Below are positions 5,359 to 12,860 of a DNA stretch of 14,688 nucleotides, piece by piece. The notes beneath the pieces are model-generated. The model did not search any database, was not told where the DNA came from, and saw only the letters and a program-made list of their open reading frames with translations. This DNA comes from Frankiales bacterium (GTDB lineage Bacteria > Actinomycetota > Actinomycetes > Mycobacteriales > SCTD01), in NCBI GenBank assembly GCA_025464795.1, contig JAODNB010000102.1:1-14688 (forward strand), read 5' to 3'. The translations under genes and the position numbers were made by a program. Position 1 is the first letter of the stretch; each line of letters opens with the position of its first letter.

Positions 5359-6255
5359 GTGGTGCTGGTGAGACGTCTGGCCCTGCTCGCCCTCGGCCTG
5401 CAGGTCCTGCTCGTCGTCTCCGGGACCGCCGTCCGGGTCACCGGCTCCGGCCTCGGCTGTCCCACCTGGCCGCGCTGCACCGGCGGCTCCCTCACGAACA
5501 CCGCCGCCCTCGGCTCCCACGGCTACATCGAGTTCGGCAACCGGCTGCTCGCCGTCGTCATGGAGGCCGTCGGCATCGCCCTCGTGCTGGCCGTTCGTCG
5601 GCACGTCCCGCAGCACACCCGGCTCGCGCTCGTCCAGGCCGCTGTGGTGCCCCTGCAGGCGATCATCGGCGGGCTGCTGGTGCTGTCGGGGCTCAACCCC
5701 TACGTGCTGATCCTGCACTTCCTCACCAGCTTCCCCCTCGTGTACGGGGCGGCCGCGCTGGTCCAGCGCCTCCATGATCCACGGAACGCGAACGGTTCCG
5801 TCGAGGGTTCACGCAACCGTTCCGGTTCCGTGGATCACCGGGTGCAGGCCCTGCTGAGCGGAGCGCTGGTCGCCTCGACCGCCCTCGCGCTCGTGCTCGG
5901 GACGCTGGTGACGGGCACCGGGCCGCACGCCGGTGACCCGAAGGTCGACCGGCTCCCCTTCAGCCCGCGGGACGTCACCCAGCTGCACGCGGACGCCGTC
6001 TACCTCCTGGTCGGGCTGGTGGTCGCGGCCCTGATCCTGATGCCCACCCGTTGGACGGCCATCCTCGCGGGGCTCGTCCTCGCGCAGGCCGCGATCGGCT
6101 ACTGGCAGTACTTCACGGGGGTTCCCCCGCTGCTCGTCGGCCTGCACGTGCTCGGCGCGACCCTGCTGTTCACGACGGCGTCGTGGATCCAGCTGTCGAC
6201 GCGCCGAGCCACGCCCGTACCGCCTGAGCGAAGCGCGACGCCGATCCTGGCGTGA
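5359..6255 (+). CDS. ctaA: Heme A synthase (COX15/CtaA)
   Basis: CtaA oxidises the methyl group of heme O to give heme A, the cofactor of aa3-type cytochrome oxidase, in the cytoplasmic membrane. The 298-residue product has eight predicted helices. Family hallmarks are the SGTAVRVTGSGLGCPTWPRC loop with the C34/C40 pair, IEFGNR after helix 1, and candidate heme-ligand histidines H54, H120 (LILHF), H210 (QLHADAV) and H263 (LLVGLHVLG), plus GTLVTGTGPHAGD in the second half. GTG at 5359 is chosen as the leaderless start; GTG at 5362 and 5368 are alternatives. Residues 139-160, in the loop between helices 4 and 5, are encoded by a long palindrome (5775-5837) that looks like an insertion. The last 86 bases overlap the ATP-grasp gene antisense; the tail after about residue 280 is unconserved. 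The N-terminal half resembles the C-terminal half, as usual for this family. Confidence 0.95.
   Translation: MVLVRRLALLALGLQVLLVVSGTAVRVTGSGLGCPTWPRCTGGSLTNTAALGSHGYIEFGNRLLAVVMEAVGIALVLAVRRHVPQHTRLALVQAAVVPLQAIIGGLLVLSGLNPYVLILHFLTSFPLVYGAAALVQRLHDPRNANGSVEGSRNRSGSVDHRVQALLSGALVASTALALVLGTLVTGTGPHAGDPKVDRLPFSPRDVTQLHADAVYLLVGLVVAALILMPTRWTAILAGLVLAQAAIGYWQYFTGVPPLLVGLHVLGATLLFTTASWIQLSTRRATPVPPERSATPILA
5775..5837. repeat. 63-bp imperfect palindrome inside ctaA
   Basis: The outer arms TGATCCACGGAAC (5775-5787) and GTTCCGTGGATCA (5825-5837) are perfect 13-bp complements. After a symmetrical 2x2 mismatch, the inner arms GAACGGTT (5790-5797) and AACCGTTC (5815-5822) pair for 8 bp, and three more pairs follow (5799-5801 with 5811-5813) around a 9-base loop. 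A 9-base direct repeat, CGGTTCCGT, occurs at 5793 and 5823. The element is 21 codons long, keeps the frame, and encodes a hydrophilic segment (DPRNANGSVEG SRNRSGSVD) in a non-conserved loop. It resembles a small REP- or MITE-like dispersed element, but whether copies exist elsewhere cannot be seen here. Confidence 0.85.
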
Positions 6256-7033
6256 AGCTCAGGAACAGCGAGGGCTCGGTGACCTCGAGCTCGATGAGCA
6301 CCGGCCCGGGCAGGAGGTCGACCCTGGCGTAGAGCAGCTCGTGGCCCCAGCCCCGGACGACGTCCAGCACTCGGAGGGCGAGCTCGGCCTCCGCATCACT
6401 CACGGCACGCCCCGCGACGGACCAGCCGCCGAGCTCGGGCTCACCCGCGCCGACGGTGAGCACGGCCGACTTGTACCCACCGTGGGAGACGGCGCCGCCG
6501 AAGCACAGCACGGCCGTCTCCCCTTCCGCGTCCACTGCGGACACGTAGGGCTGGAGCATGACCGTGCGCCCAGCAGCGTGCAGGGCGGCGACGTGCGCGA
6601 CCGCGGTGACGTCTCCAGCCGGGTAGGCGGCCGTGTCGCGAGCGCCGGCGGAGATGTTGCCCTTCACGACGAAGGGGTGGTCCGGCGGCGTGAACTCCGA
6701 GCCGGGCGGGAGCCAGGTCGTCGGGATGGTGGGGATCCCGGCCTCCGCCAGGCGGCGCAGGTAGGTCTTGTCGGTGTTCCACGCGACGACCTCCGCGGGG
6801 TTCGCGAGCCGGGGCACCGAGCGGGTCCAGGCGAGGAACTCCTCGTAGTGGTCCCAGTAGTCCCAGGTGGTCCGGATGACGACGAGGTCGAAGCGCGACC
6901 AGTCGATGCCGCTGCGCCAGTCGTGCACCTCGACCCCGAGTCCCTCGTCCGCGAGCGCAGCGAGGAGCAGGGGCCCGTCGACGTCGAGCGAGGGCCACGC
7001 CGCGCAGGTGGCGAGGGCGACCCGCCGGCTCAT
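6170..7033 (-). CDS. ATP-grasp ligase of unknown substrate (DcsG-like)
   Basis: This 287-residue protein belongs to the ATP-grasp superfamily, which joins a carboxylate to an amine or similar nucleophile through an acyl-phosphate. Features are an N-terminal pre-ATP domain with VIRTTWDYWDHYEEFLAW (about residues 50-70), WNTDKTYLRRLAEAGIPTIPTTW (about 86-108), the ATP-lysine segment HPFVVKGNISAGARDT, the hinge region VMLQPYVSAVDAEGETAVLCF, and the metal-binding acidic residues D239 (ARVDLL), E248 and E250 (LIELEVTEPSLFL). It resembles the group containing the cycloserine-pathway enzyme DcsG, but no cycloserine genes are near, so the substrate is unknown. The ATG shares ATGA with the ctaB stop, indicating coupling to heme O synthase. 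Its last 86 bases overlap ctaA; the C-terminal helix SASRFAQAVRAWL lies in this overlap. Superfamily certain, function open. Confidence 0.85.
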   Translation of the reverse strand: MSRRVALATCAAWPSLDVDGPLLLAALADEGLGVEVHDWRSGIDWSRFDLVVIRTTWDYWDHYEEFLAWTRSVPRLANPAEVVAWNTDKTYLRRLAEAGIPTIPTTWLPPGSEFTPPDHPFVVKGNISAGARDTAAYPAGDVTAVAHVAALHAAGRTVMLQPYVSAVDAEGETAVLCFGGAVSHGGYKSAVLTVGAGEPELGGWSVAGRAVSDAEAELALRVLDVVRGWGHELLYARVDLLPGPVLIELEVTEPSLFLSFTPGSASRFAQAVRAWLGASTAGSTTPS

Positions 7034-7968
7034 ACCAGCTGGTCGACCGCGACCGCGAGGAACAGCAGCGCGAGGTAGGTGATGGACCAGTGGAACAGCC
7101 GCATCGGGTTGTAGGCGGAGCCGCTGGCGACCTGACGCTGCAGCACGTGGGCCTCACGCAGGAACACGGCGCCGAGCACGACGGCTGAGACCAGGTAGAC
7201 CGGGCCGGACGCGTCGATCGCGAGCAGCGCCGAGGTGGCGACCATCGCCCAGGAGTACCCGACCATCCGACGCACCACGGTCTGCGGCGAGGCGACGACC
7301 GGCAGCATCGGCACGTCCGCGCGGGCGTAGTCGTCCCGGTACTTCATGGCGAGCGCCCAGAAGTGCGGCGGCGTCCAGAAGAAGATCACCAGGAACAGCA
7401 CGAGAGCGGCCCAGGACAGGTCGTTCGTGACGGCCGACCAGCCGATAAGCACGGGCATGCAGCCCGCAGCTCCGCCCCACACGATGTTCTGGGGGGTGCG
7501 GCGCTTCAGCACCATCGTGTAGACGCACACGTAGAACGCGATCGCGGCGTCCGCCAGCAGGGCGCTCAGCCAGTTCGTCGTGAGCCCGAGCTCGACGGTG
7601 GCGAGAACGCCCAGGACGAGGCCGAACACGAGCGCCTTGGTGGGCGTCACCGTGTGCCGCGCCATGGGGCGCTTGCGGGTCCGGTGCATCAGCTGGTCGA
7701 TGTCGCGGTCCCACCAGCAGTTCAGCGCGTTCGCGCTGCCGGCGGCGAGGGTCCCACCGACCAGCGTGTACGCCGTCAGGGCCCAGCCCGGCCAGCCGCG
7801 GGCGGCCAGGACCATGGTCGGGACGGTGGTCACCAGCAGCAGCTCGATGATCCGCGGCTTGGTCAGCGCGACGTAGGCGCCGACCGTCGACCGGGCGCGC
7901 GCAGCACCCGTGAGGGCTGGAAGAGCCTCGGAGACGGCAGCGGAAGAGGTTTCCGTCGCCAGTGTCAC
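7030..7968 (-). CDS. ctaB: Protoheme IX farnesyltransferase (heme O synthase)
   Basis: CtaB transfers the farnesyl group of farnesyl diphosphate to heme B to make heme O, the substrate of CtaA. The 312-residue membrane protein of the UbiA superfamily starts its core at VALTKPRIIELLLVTTVP (33-50). The first prenyl-diphosphate/Mg site is N83-D87-D91 (NCWWDRDID), followed by RTRKRPMAR. The second half carries VYTMVLKRRTPQNIVWGGAAGCMPVLIGW and FWTPPHFWALAMKYRDDYARADVPMLPV, the characteristic CtaB motif. About nine hydrophobic helices are visible. The start is GTG at 7968, located where a leaderless transcript from the -10 box at 7981-7976 would begin. The gene is divergent from tkt and overlaps the downstream ATP-grasp gene by four bases. 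Length and motifs are normal. Confidence 0.97.
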   Translation of the reverse strand: MTLATETSSAAVSEALPALTGAARARSTVGAYVALTKPRIIELLLVTTVPTMVLAARGWPGWALTAYTLVGGTLAAGSANALNCWWDRDIDQLMHRTRKRPMARHTVTPTKALVFGLVLGVLATVELGLTTNWLSALLADAAIAFYVCVYTMVLKRRTPQNIVWGGAAGCMPVLIGWSAVTNDLSWAALVLFLVIFFWTPPHFWALAMKYRDDYARADVPMLPVVASPQTVVRRMVGYSWAMVATSALLAIDASGPVYLVSAVVLGAVFLREAHVLQRQVASGSAYNPMRLFHWSITYLALLFLAVAVDQLV

Positions 7969-7975
7969 GCGCAGA

Positions 7976-7981
7976 ACTCTA
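7976..7981 (-). promoter_or_regulatory. -10 box of a leaderless promoter for ctaB
   Basis: The minus strand reads TAGAGT, then TCTGCGC, then GTG at 7968. This matches TAnnnT with exactly seven bases to the start codon and no ribosome-binding site. The 11 bases TTCTGCGCGTG at 7976-7966 are identical to those at the ctaA start (5351-5361). Confidence 0.6.
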
Positions 7982-7992
7982 GCGGGGAGCCT

Positions 7993-8055
7993 TCACCAGC
8001 GTCCTGCCCTGGTGGCCGTCCTGCCAGCGTGTTGCACCGATAGGGTCGCTGGTGA
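7993..8055. repeat. Separated inverted repeat spanning the ctaB-tkt promoters
   Basis: TCACCAGCG (7993-8001) and CGCTGGTGA (8047-8055) are perfect 9-bp complements 45 bp apart. The left arm lies in the -35 region of ctaB, and the right arm lies just after the tkt -10 box over its predicted transcription start. The right arm also overlaps the palindrome at 8051-8060. This could be a pair of half-sites for a regulator shared by both genes; chance cannot be excluded. Confidence 0.4.
8041..8046 (+). promoter_or_regulatory. -10 box of the tkt operon
   Basis: TAGGGT fits TAnnnT and is the same hexamer as in the MFS promoter. Transcription starting near 8053 would give a leader of about 28 bases containing a good ribosome site. 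No clear -35 hexamer is seen about 17 bp upstream. Confidence 0.45.
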
Positions 8056-8060
8056 TCACC
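8051..8060. promoter_or_regulatory. Palindrome at the predicted tkt transcription start
   Basis: GGTGATCACC is a perfect 10-bp palindrome five bases downstream of the tkt -10 box, a position suitable for an operator. Which protein might bind is unknown. Confidence 0.35.
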
Positions 8061-8066
8061 GCAGAC

Positions 8067-8075
8067 AAGGGGAAG
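8067..8075 (+). promoter_or_regulatory. Strong ribosome-binding site of tkt
   Basis: AAGGGGAAG lies five bases before GTG at 8081 and decides the tkt start. It shows that tkt has a conventional leader, in contrast to the leaderless genes ctaA, ctaB and the ABC ATPase. Confidence 0.75.
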
Positions 8076-8080
8076 CAGAC

Positions 8081-10180
8081 GTGAGCACGCTGGAGTGGAC
8101 CGACCTCGACAAGCAGGCGGTGGACGTCGTGCGAGCCCTGGCGATGGACGCGGTCGAGAAGGCCGGGTCGGGGCACCCGGGCACCGCGATGAGCCTCGCC
8201 CCTGCGGCGTACCTCCTCTGGCAGCGGCACCTTCGGCACGACCCGAGCGACCCGAACTGGGTCGGCCGCGACCGCTTCGTGCTGTCGTGCGGGCACTCGA
8301 GCGTGACGCTCTACATCCAGCTGGTGCTCAACGGTTACCCGCTGACGCTGGAGGACCTCAAGGCGCTGCGCACCTGGGACTCCCTCACCCCCGGCCACCC
8401 CGAGCACGGTCACACCGTCGGCGTCGAGACCACCACCGGTCCCCTCGGCCAGGGCGTCGGCAACGCAGTCGGGATGGCCATGGCCGCCCGGCGCGAGCGC
8501 GGGCTGCTGGACCCGGATGCCGCGCCCGGGGCGTCCCCGTTCGACCACGACGTCTACTGCATCGCCTCCGACGGCGACCTCGAGGAGGGCGTGTCCGCAG
8601 AGGCGTCCTCGCTGGCCGGGACGCAGCGCCTGGGCAACCTGCTGCTGATCTGGGACGACAACAAGATCTCCATCGAGGACGACACCAACATCGCCTTCAC
8701 CGAGGACGTGTGCGCCCGCTACGAGGCGTACGGCTGGCACGTGCAGACCGTCAGCTTCATCAAGAAGGACGGGACCTACTCCGAGGACGTCGCGGCTCTC
8801 GACGCGGCGATCACGGCAGCGAAGGCCGTCACCGACCGACCTTCCTTCATCGCCCTCCGCACCATCATCGGCTGGCCCGCCCCCACGAAGCAGGGCACGG
8901 GCAAGGCGCACGGATCGGCCCTGGGCGCCGAAGAGGTCGCCGCTACCAAGACGATCATGGGGATGGACCCGGCCAAGAGCTTCGAGGTCTCCGACGAGAT
9001 CTGGGCGCACACCCTCGACGTGGTCGAGCGCGGCCGGGCGCTGCACACGAGCTGGCAGGAGTCGTTCGACGCCTGGGCCGCGAGCAACCCTGAGGGCGCA
9101 GCGCTGCTGGAGCGGATGTCGACCCGGACCCTGCCCACCGGGTGGGTCGAGGCGCTGCCCTCCTTCGAGGCGAGCGAGAAGGGCATGGCCACCCGCGTCG
9201 CGTCCGGGGACGTCCTCAGCGCGCTCGCGCCGGTCATCCCTGAGCTGTGGGGCGGCTCCGCCGACCTGGCGGGGTCGAACAACACCACTCCCAAGGGCGA
9301 GCCCTCGTTCCTGCCCACCGACCGGCAGTCCAAGGACTTCCAGGGCGGCCCCTACGGCCGGGTGCTGCACTTCGGCATCCGCGAGCACGCGATGGGCTCG
9401 ATCATGAACGGCATCGCCCTCCACGGCGGCACCCGCGTGTACGGCGGCACCTTCCTGGTGTTCTCCGACTACATGCGCGGGGCGGTCCGGCTCGCCGCCC
9501 TGATGAAGCTCCCCGTCACCTACGTCTGGACCCACGACTCCATCGGGCTGGGCGAGGACGGCCCGACGCACCAGCCGATCGAGCACCTGTCCGCCCTCCG
9601 CGCCATCCCCGGGCTCGACGTCATCCGCCCGGCGGACGCCAACGAGACTGCGGTCTGCTGGAAGACGCTGCTGGAGAAGGCCGACCGACCCTCCGCTCTC
9701 GCCCTCACGCGTCAGAACGTCCCCACCCTGGAGCCGTCTGCCGTCAAGGACGCCTGGCGCGGTGCCTACGTGCTCGCCGAGGCCACGGGCGGCAAGCCCA
9801 AGGTGCTGTTCCTCGCCACCGGTTCCGAGGTCCAGATCGCCTTGGCTGCGCGGGAGAAGCTCGAGGCGGCGGGCACGCCGACCCGCGTGGTGTCCGTGCC
9901 CTGCATGGAGTGGTTCCGCGAGCAGGACACCGCCTACCGGGTGTCGGTGCTGCCGCCGACAGTGCGGGCGCGCGTCTCGATCGAGGCTGGCATCGCCCAG
10001 TCCTGGTGGGAGCTCATCGGCGATGCCGGCGTCCCGCTCTCGCTCGAGCACTTCGGGGCCTCGGCGCCCTACTCGACCCTGTACGAGCAGTTCGGGCTGA
10101 CCGCAGACCGGGCTGTCGCAGCCGCACACGCCTCGCTCGAGAAGCTCGGGTTCGCCCGCGGCTCCACCACCGGCAACTAA
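8081..10180 (+). CDS. tkt: Transketolase
   Basis: Transketolase moves two-carbon units between ketose and aldose phosphates with thiamine diphosphate in the non-oxidative pentose phosphate pathway (cytoplasm). The 699-residue length is normal. The thiamine-binding half has H32 in SGHPG, H72 in CGHSS, GPLGQGVGNAVGMA (about 120-134), and the GDG motif with its Mg ligands at 165-193 (SDGDLEEG ... WDDNKISI). The pyrimidine half has the catalytic glutamate E435 in GIREHAMGS, followed by GGTFLVFSDYMR and THDSIGLGEDGPTHQPIEHL. The C-terminal domain is complete. GTG at 8081 is set by the AAGGGGAAG site. It is the first gene of an operon with tal 11 bases downstream. The open frame extends upstream into the ctaB region but is not conserved there. 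Confidence 0.98.
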   Translation: MSTLEWTDLDKQAVDVVRALAMDAVEKAGSGHPGTAMSLAPAAYLLWQRHLRHDPSDPNWVGRDRFVLSCGHSSVTLYIQLVLNGYPLTLEDLKALRTWDSLTPGHPEHGHTVGVETTTGPLGQGVGNAVGMAMAARRERGLLDPDAAPGASPFDHDVYCIASDGDLEEGVSAEASSLAGTQRLGNLLLIWDDNKISIEDDTNIAFTEDVCARYEAYGWHVQTVSFIKKDGTYSEDVAALDAAITAAKAVTDRPSFIALRTIIGWPAPTKQGTGKAHGSALGAEEVAATKTIMGMDPAKSFEVSDEIWAHTLDVVERGRALHTSWQESFDAWAASNPEGAALLERMSTRTLPTGWVEALPSFEASEKGMATRVASGDVLSALAPVIPELWGGSADLAGSNNTTPKGEPSFLPTDRQSKDFQGGPYGRVLHFGIREHAMGSIMNGIALHGGTRVYGGTFLVFSDYMRGAVRLAALMKLPVTYVWTHDSIGLGEDGPTHQPIEHLSALRAIPGLDVIRPADANETAVCWKTLLEKADRPSALALTRQNVPTLEPSAVKDAWRGAYVLAEATGGKPKVLFLATGSEVQIALAAREKLEAAGTPTRVVSVPCMEWFREQDTAYRVSVLPPTVRARVSIEAGIAQSWWELIGDAGVPLSLEHFGASAPYSTLYEQFGLTADRAVAAAHASLEKLGFARGSTTGN

Positions 10181-10191
10181 GGAGCACGACC

Positions 10192-11286
10192 ATGACTGAC
10201 GCCCTCGCTGACCTGTCCGCCGCGGGTGTGGCGGTCTGGCTGGTTGACCTGAACCGAGAGCGACTGCGCTGGGGTTCGGTCGCGAAGCTCATCATGGACA
10301 AGCACGTCGTCGGGGTCACCACCAACCCGTCGATCTTCCAGAAGGCGCTTGCCGACGGGGCGGCGTACGACTCCCAGGTCAAGGACCTCGCCCTGCGCGG
10401 CGTCGACCTCAACGAGGCCGTCCGCGCCCTGACGACCTTCGACGTCCGCTGGGCCTGCGACCTGCTCAAGCCGGTGTACGACGAGAGCGACACCGTCGAC
10501 GGCCGGGTCTCCATCGAGGTCGAGCCGGGCATCAGCGCCCAGACCGACCGCACCGTTGCGGAGGCGAAGGCCCTGTGGTGGCTGGTGGACCGACCGAACC
10601 TCTACATCAAGATCCCGGCGACGGTCGAGGGGCTGCCGGCGATCACCGCCGTGCTCGCTGAGGGCATCAGCGTCAACGTCACCCTCATCTTCTCCCTCCA
10701 GCGCTACGAGGAGGTCATGCAGGCCTTCATCGCGGGCATGGAGCAGGCGAGGCTGAACGGTCACGACCTCAGCAACATCGGCTCGGTGGCGAGCTTCTTC
10801 GTCAGTCGGGTCGACACCGAGGTCGACCAGCGCCTCGGCGAGGGGTCGGACCTGCGCGGCAAGGCGGCCATCGCCAACGCGCAGCTTGCCTACCAGCGGT
10901 ACGAGAAGGTCTTCGCCACGGACCGGTGGAAGGCGCTCGAGGCAGCCGGCGCGAAGCCGCAGCGCCCGCTGTGGGCCTCGACCGGCGTGAAGGACCCTGC
11001 CTACGACGACACGCGGTACGTGGTGGAGCTCGTCGCCCCTGGGACCGTCAACACCATGCCGGAGGCCACCCTCGACGCCGTCGCCGACCACGGCGTGGTT
11101 GGCGGGGACACCGTCACAGGGAGCTACGAGGCAGCTCAGCAGGTGCTGGACGACCTCGAGGCAGCGGGCATCGACTACGACGAGGTCGTGAACCTGCTCG
11201 AGAAGGAGGGGGTCGAGAAGTTCGAGGCCTCCTGGGAGCAGCTGCTGGAGTCGGTGACCGACCAGCTGAAGCAGGCATCTGCATGA
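10192..11286 (+). CDS. tal: Transaldolase
   Basis: Transaldolase transfers a dihydroxyacetone unit from sedoheptulose 7-phosphate to glyceraldehyde 3-phosphate through a lysine Schiff base. The 364-residue protein is of the long actinobacterial type. Visible motifs are VWLVDLNRERLRWG, GVTTNPSIFQKAL (about 42-54), VSIEVEPGIS (about 105-114), the catalytic K140 in LYIKIPAT, and SVNVTLIFSLQRYEEV, with ASFFVSRVDTEVD and PLWASTGVKDPAYDDTRYV further on. The ATG has a GGAG site at 10181-10184, seven bases upstream. It follows tkt by 11 bases and overlaps pgi by four (ATGA). It is a separate protein here, although fused transaldolase-PGI proteins occur in other bacteria. Confidence 0.97.
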   Translation: MTDALADLSAAGVAVWLVDLNRERLRWGSVAKLIMDKHVVGVTTNPSIFQKALADGAAYDSQVKDLALRGVDLNEAVRALTTFDVRWACDLLKPVYDESDTVDGRVSIEVEPGISAQTDRTVAEAKALWWLVDRPNLYIKIPATVEGLPAITAVLAEGISVNVTLIFSLQRYEEVMQAFIAGMEQARLNGHDLSNIGSVASFFVSRVDTEVDQRLGEGSDLRGKAAIANAQLAYQRYEKVFATDRWKALEAAGAKPQRPLWASTGVKDPAYDDTRYVVELVAPGTVNTMPEATLDAVADHGVVGGDTVTGSYEAAQQVLDDLEAAGIDYDEVVNLLEKEGVEKFEASWEQLLESVTDQLKQASA

Positions 11287-12860
11287 CCGTCGGAGTAACG
11301 GTCCAGGTCCACGGCGAGGGCATCGTCAACGCGCAGACCGCTGCGCTCGAGGCGCTCAAGCTCGACGAGGTGCCCCGCAAGCTGCTCGAGCACGATGCGA
11401 CCCTCTGGGGTGCGCACGCGGAGAGCGAAGCCGCGATCCGCCTCGGGTGGCTGGATGTCGTCGAGACGTCGCGCCAGTTCCTCGGTCCGCTGAGCGCGTT
11501 GAAGGACGCCTTCGCGAAGGAGGGCGTGGACCGGGTGATCCTGTGCGGCATGGGCGGCAGCTCTCTTGCCCCAGAGGTGATCTGCGCGTCCGCGCACGTG
11601 CCACTGACGGTTCTGGACTCGACGCACCCGGACCAGGTGCGGACCGTGGCCCAGGGCGACCTGACGCGCACGGCCGTCGTCGTCTCCAGCAAGAGCGGCA
11701 GCACCTTGGAGACCGACAGCCAGCGCAGGGTGCTGCTCGAGGCCTTCACCGCCGCGGGCATCGACGGCAAGCAGCGGATCGTCGTCGTCACCGACCCCGG
11801 GTCCCCCTTCGAGGAGCTCGCGAAGAACGAGGGCTACCGCGCAGTGTTCCTCGCCGACCCCCACGTCGGGGGCCGCTACAGCGCTCTGACCGCGTTCGGT
11901 CTCGTTCCCTCAGCCCTGGCCGGAGTCGACGTCGCCAGCTTGCTCGACGACGCAGCCGCCATGCTGAGCACCTTGGGCGACGACGACAACGCGGCGCTTC
12001 ACCTGGGCGCCGCCCTCGGTGCCGACAAGCGCGACAAGATCGCGCTGAACGCCGATGGCTCCCCGCTGGTCGGGTTCGGGGACTGGGCGGAGCAGCTCAT
12101 CGCCGAGTCGACCGGCAAGCTGGGCAAGGGGCTGCTGCCCGTCGTGGTCGACAACGCCTCCCCCGAGGTCACCTGGCCGGCGGAGGACGTGCACGTCATC
12201 CGGATCGGCCCGGAGGCCCCTGCCCTGGGGACGTCCGTCGACGGGACGCTCGGGGCGCAGTTCCTCGCCTGGGAGTACGCCGTCGCGATCTCGGGCCGGC
12301 TGCTGGGCATCGACCCGTTCGACCAGCCGGACGTCGAGAGCGCGAAGAAGGCCGCCCGCGGCCTGCTGGACGAGACCCCCGCGCCGGAGGCACCGCTGTT
12401 CGTCGAAGGCGCAGTAGAGGTCTACGCGAGCCCAGGGTGGATCGACGGACCGGGCACCCTCACGGCAGCCGTCAGCTCCCTGCTCGCCACGGTGCAGCCT
12501 CGGGGCTACTTGTCGGTGATGGCCTACCTGGACCGGTTGCGCGACAGCGCTCTCGCAGCTGTCCGCATCCCGCTGGCCCGCAAGACCGAGCGGCCCGTGA
12601 CCTTCGGGTGGGGGCCGCGGTTCCTGCACTCGACAGGCCAGTACCACAAGGGCGGTCCGCCGATCGGGTCGTTCCTGCAGATCACCGGGCTCGTCACGGA
12701 GGACCTCCAGATCCCGAACCGGCCCTTCACGTTCGGCACCCTGATCGCCGCCCAGGCGGCAGGCGACGCGAAGGTGCTCGCAGGCCACGGCAGGCCGGTG
12801 CTCCGGCTCCACCTCACGTCCCCGGACGGCCTTCGCCAGGTGCTGGAAGCCCTCTCATGA
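11283..12860 (+). CDS. pgi: Glucose-6-phosphate isomerase
   Basis: This enzyme interconverts glucose 6-phosphate and fructose 6-phosphate, linking transaldolase and transketolase products back to the Zwf substrate. The 525-residue protein has two SIS-type sugar-phosphate domains. Motifs are ILCGMGGSSLAPEV (GMGGSS at 89-94), the phosphate-binding SKSGST (136-141), DPHVGGRYSALTAFGLVP, the probable catalytic E275 in AESTGKLGKG, and H455/K456 in STGQYHKGGPPIGSF. Sequence around these motifs is of the divergent form seen in the C-terminal half of fused transaldolase-PGI proteins rather than the classical enzyme. It starts at ATG 11283 inside the tal stop and ends in an ATGA overlap with zwf. In M. 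tuberculosis pgi is elsewhere in the genome, so its position here gives a cycle-capable pathway in one operon. Confidence 0.95.
   Translation: MTVGVTVQVHGEGIVNAQTAALEALKLDEVPRKLLEHDATLWGAHAESEAAIRLGWLDVVETSRQFLGPLSALKDAFAKEGVDRVILCGMGGSSLAPEVICASAHVPLTVLDSTHPDQVRTVAQGDLTRTAVVVSSKSGSTLETDSQRRVLLEAFTAAGIDGKQRIVVVTDPGSPFEELAKNEGYRAVFLADPHVGGRYSALTAFGLVPSALAGVDVASLLDDAAAMLSTLGDDDNAALHLGAALGADKRDKIALNADGSPLVGFGDWAEQLIAESTGKLGKGLLPVVVDNASPEVTWPAEDVHVIRIGPEAPALGTSVDGTLGAQFLAWEYAVAISGRLLGIDPFDQPDVESAKKAARGLLDETPAPEAPLFVEGAVEVYASPGWIDGPGTLTAAVSSLLATVQPRGYLSVMAYLDRLRDSALAAVRIPLARKTERPVTFGWGPRFLHSTGQYHKGGPPIGSFLQITGLVTEDLQIPNRPFTFGTLIAAQAAGDAKVLAGHGRPVLRLHLTSPDGLRQVLEALS

Noticed and set aside
6226..6234. 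GAGCGAAGC near the end of ctaA, also at 14454-14462 in opcA, resembling REP elements common in high-GC genomes
   Set aside because: On the minus strand it encodes the expected ATP-grasp C-terminal helix (SASRFAQ), the flanking arms are not complementary, and the opcA copy lies in normal coding sequence; chance is sufficient.
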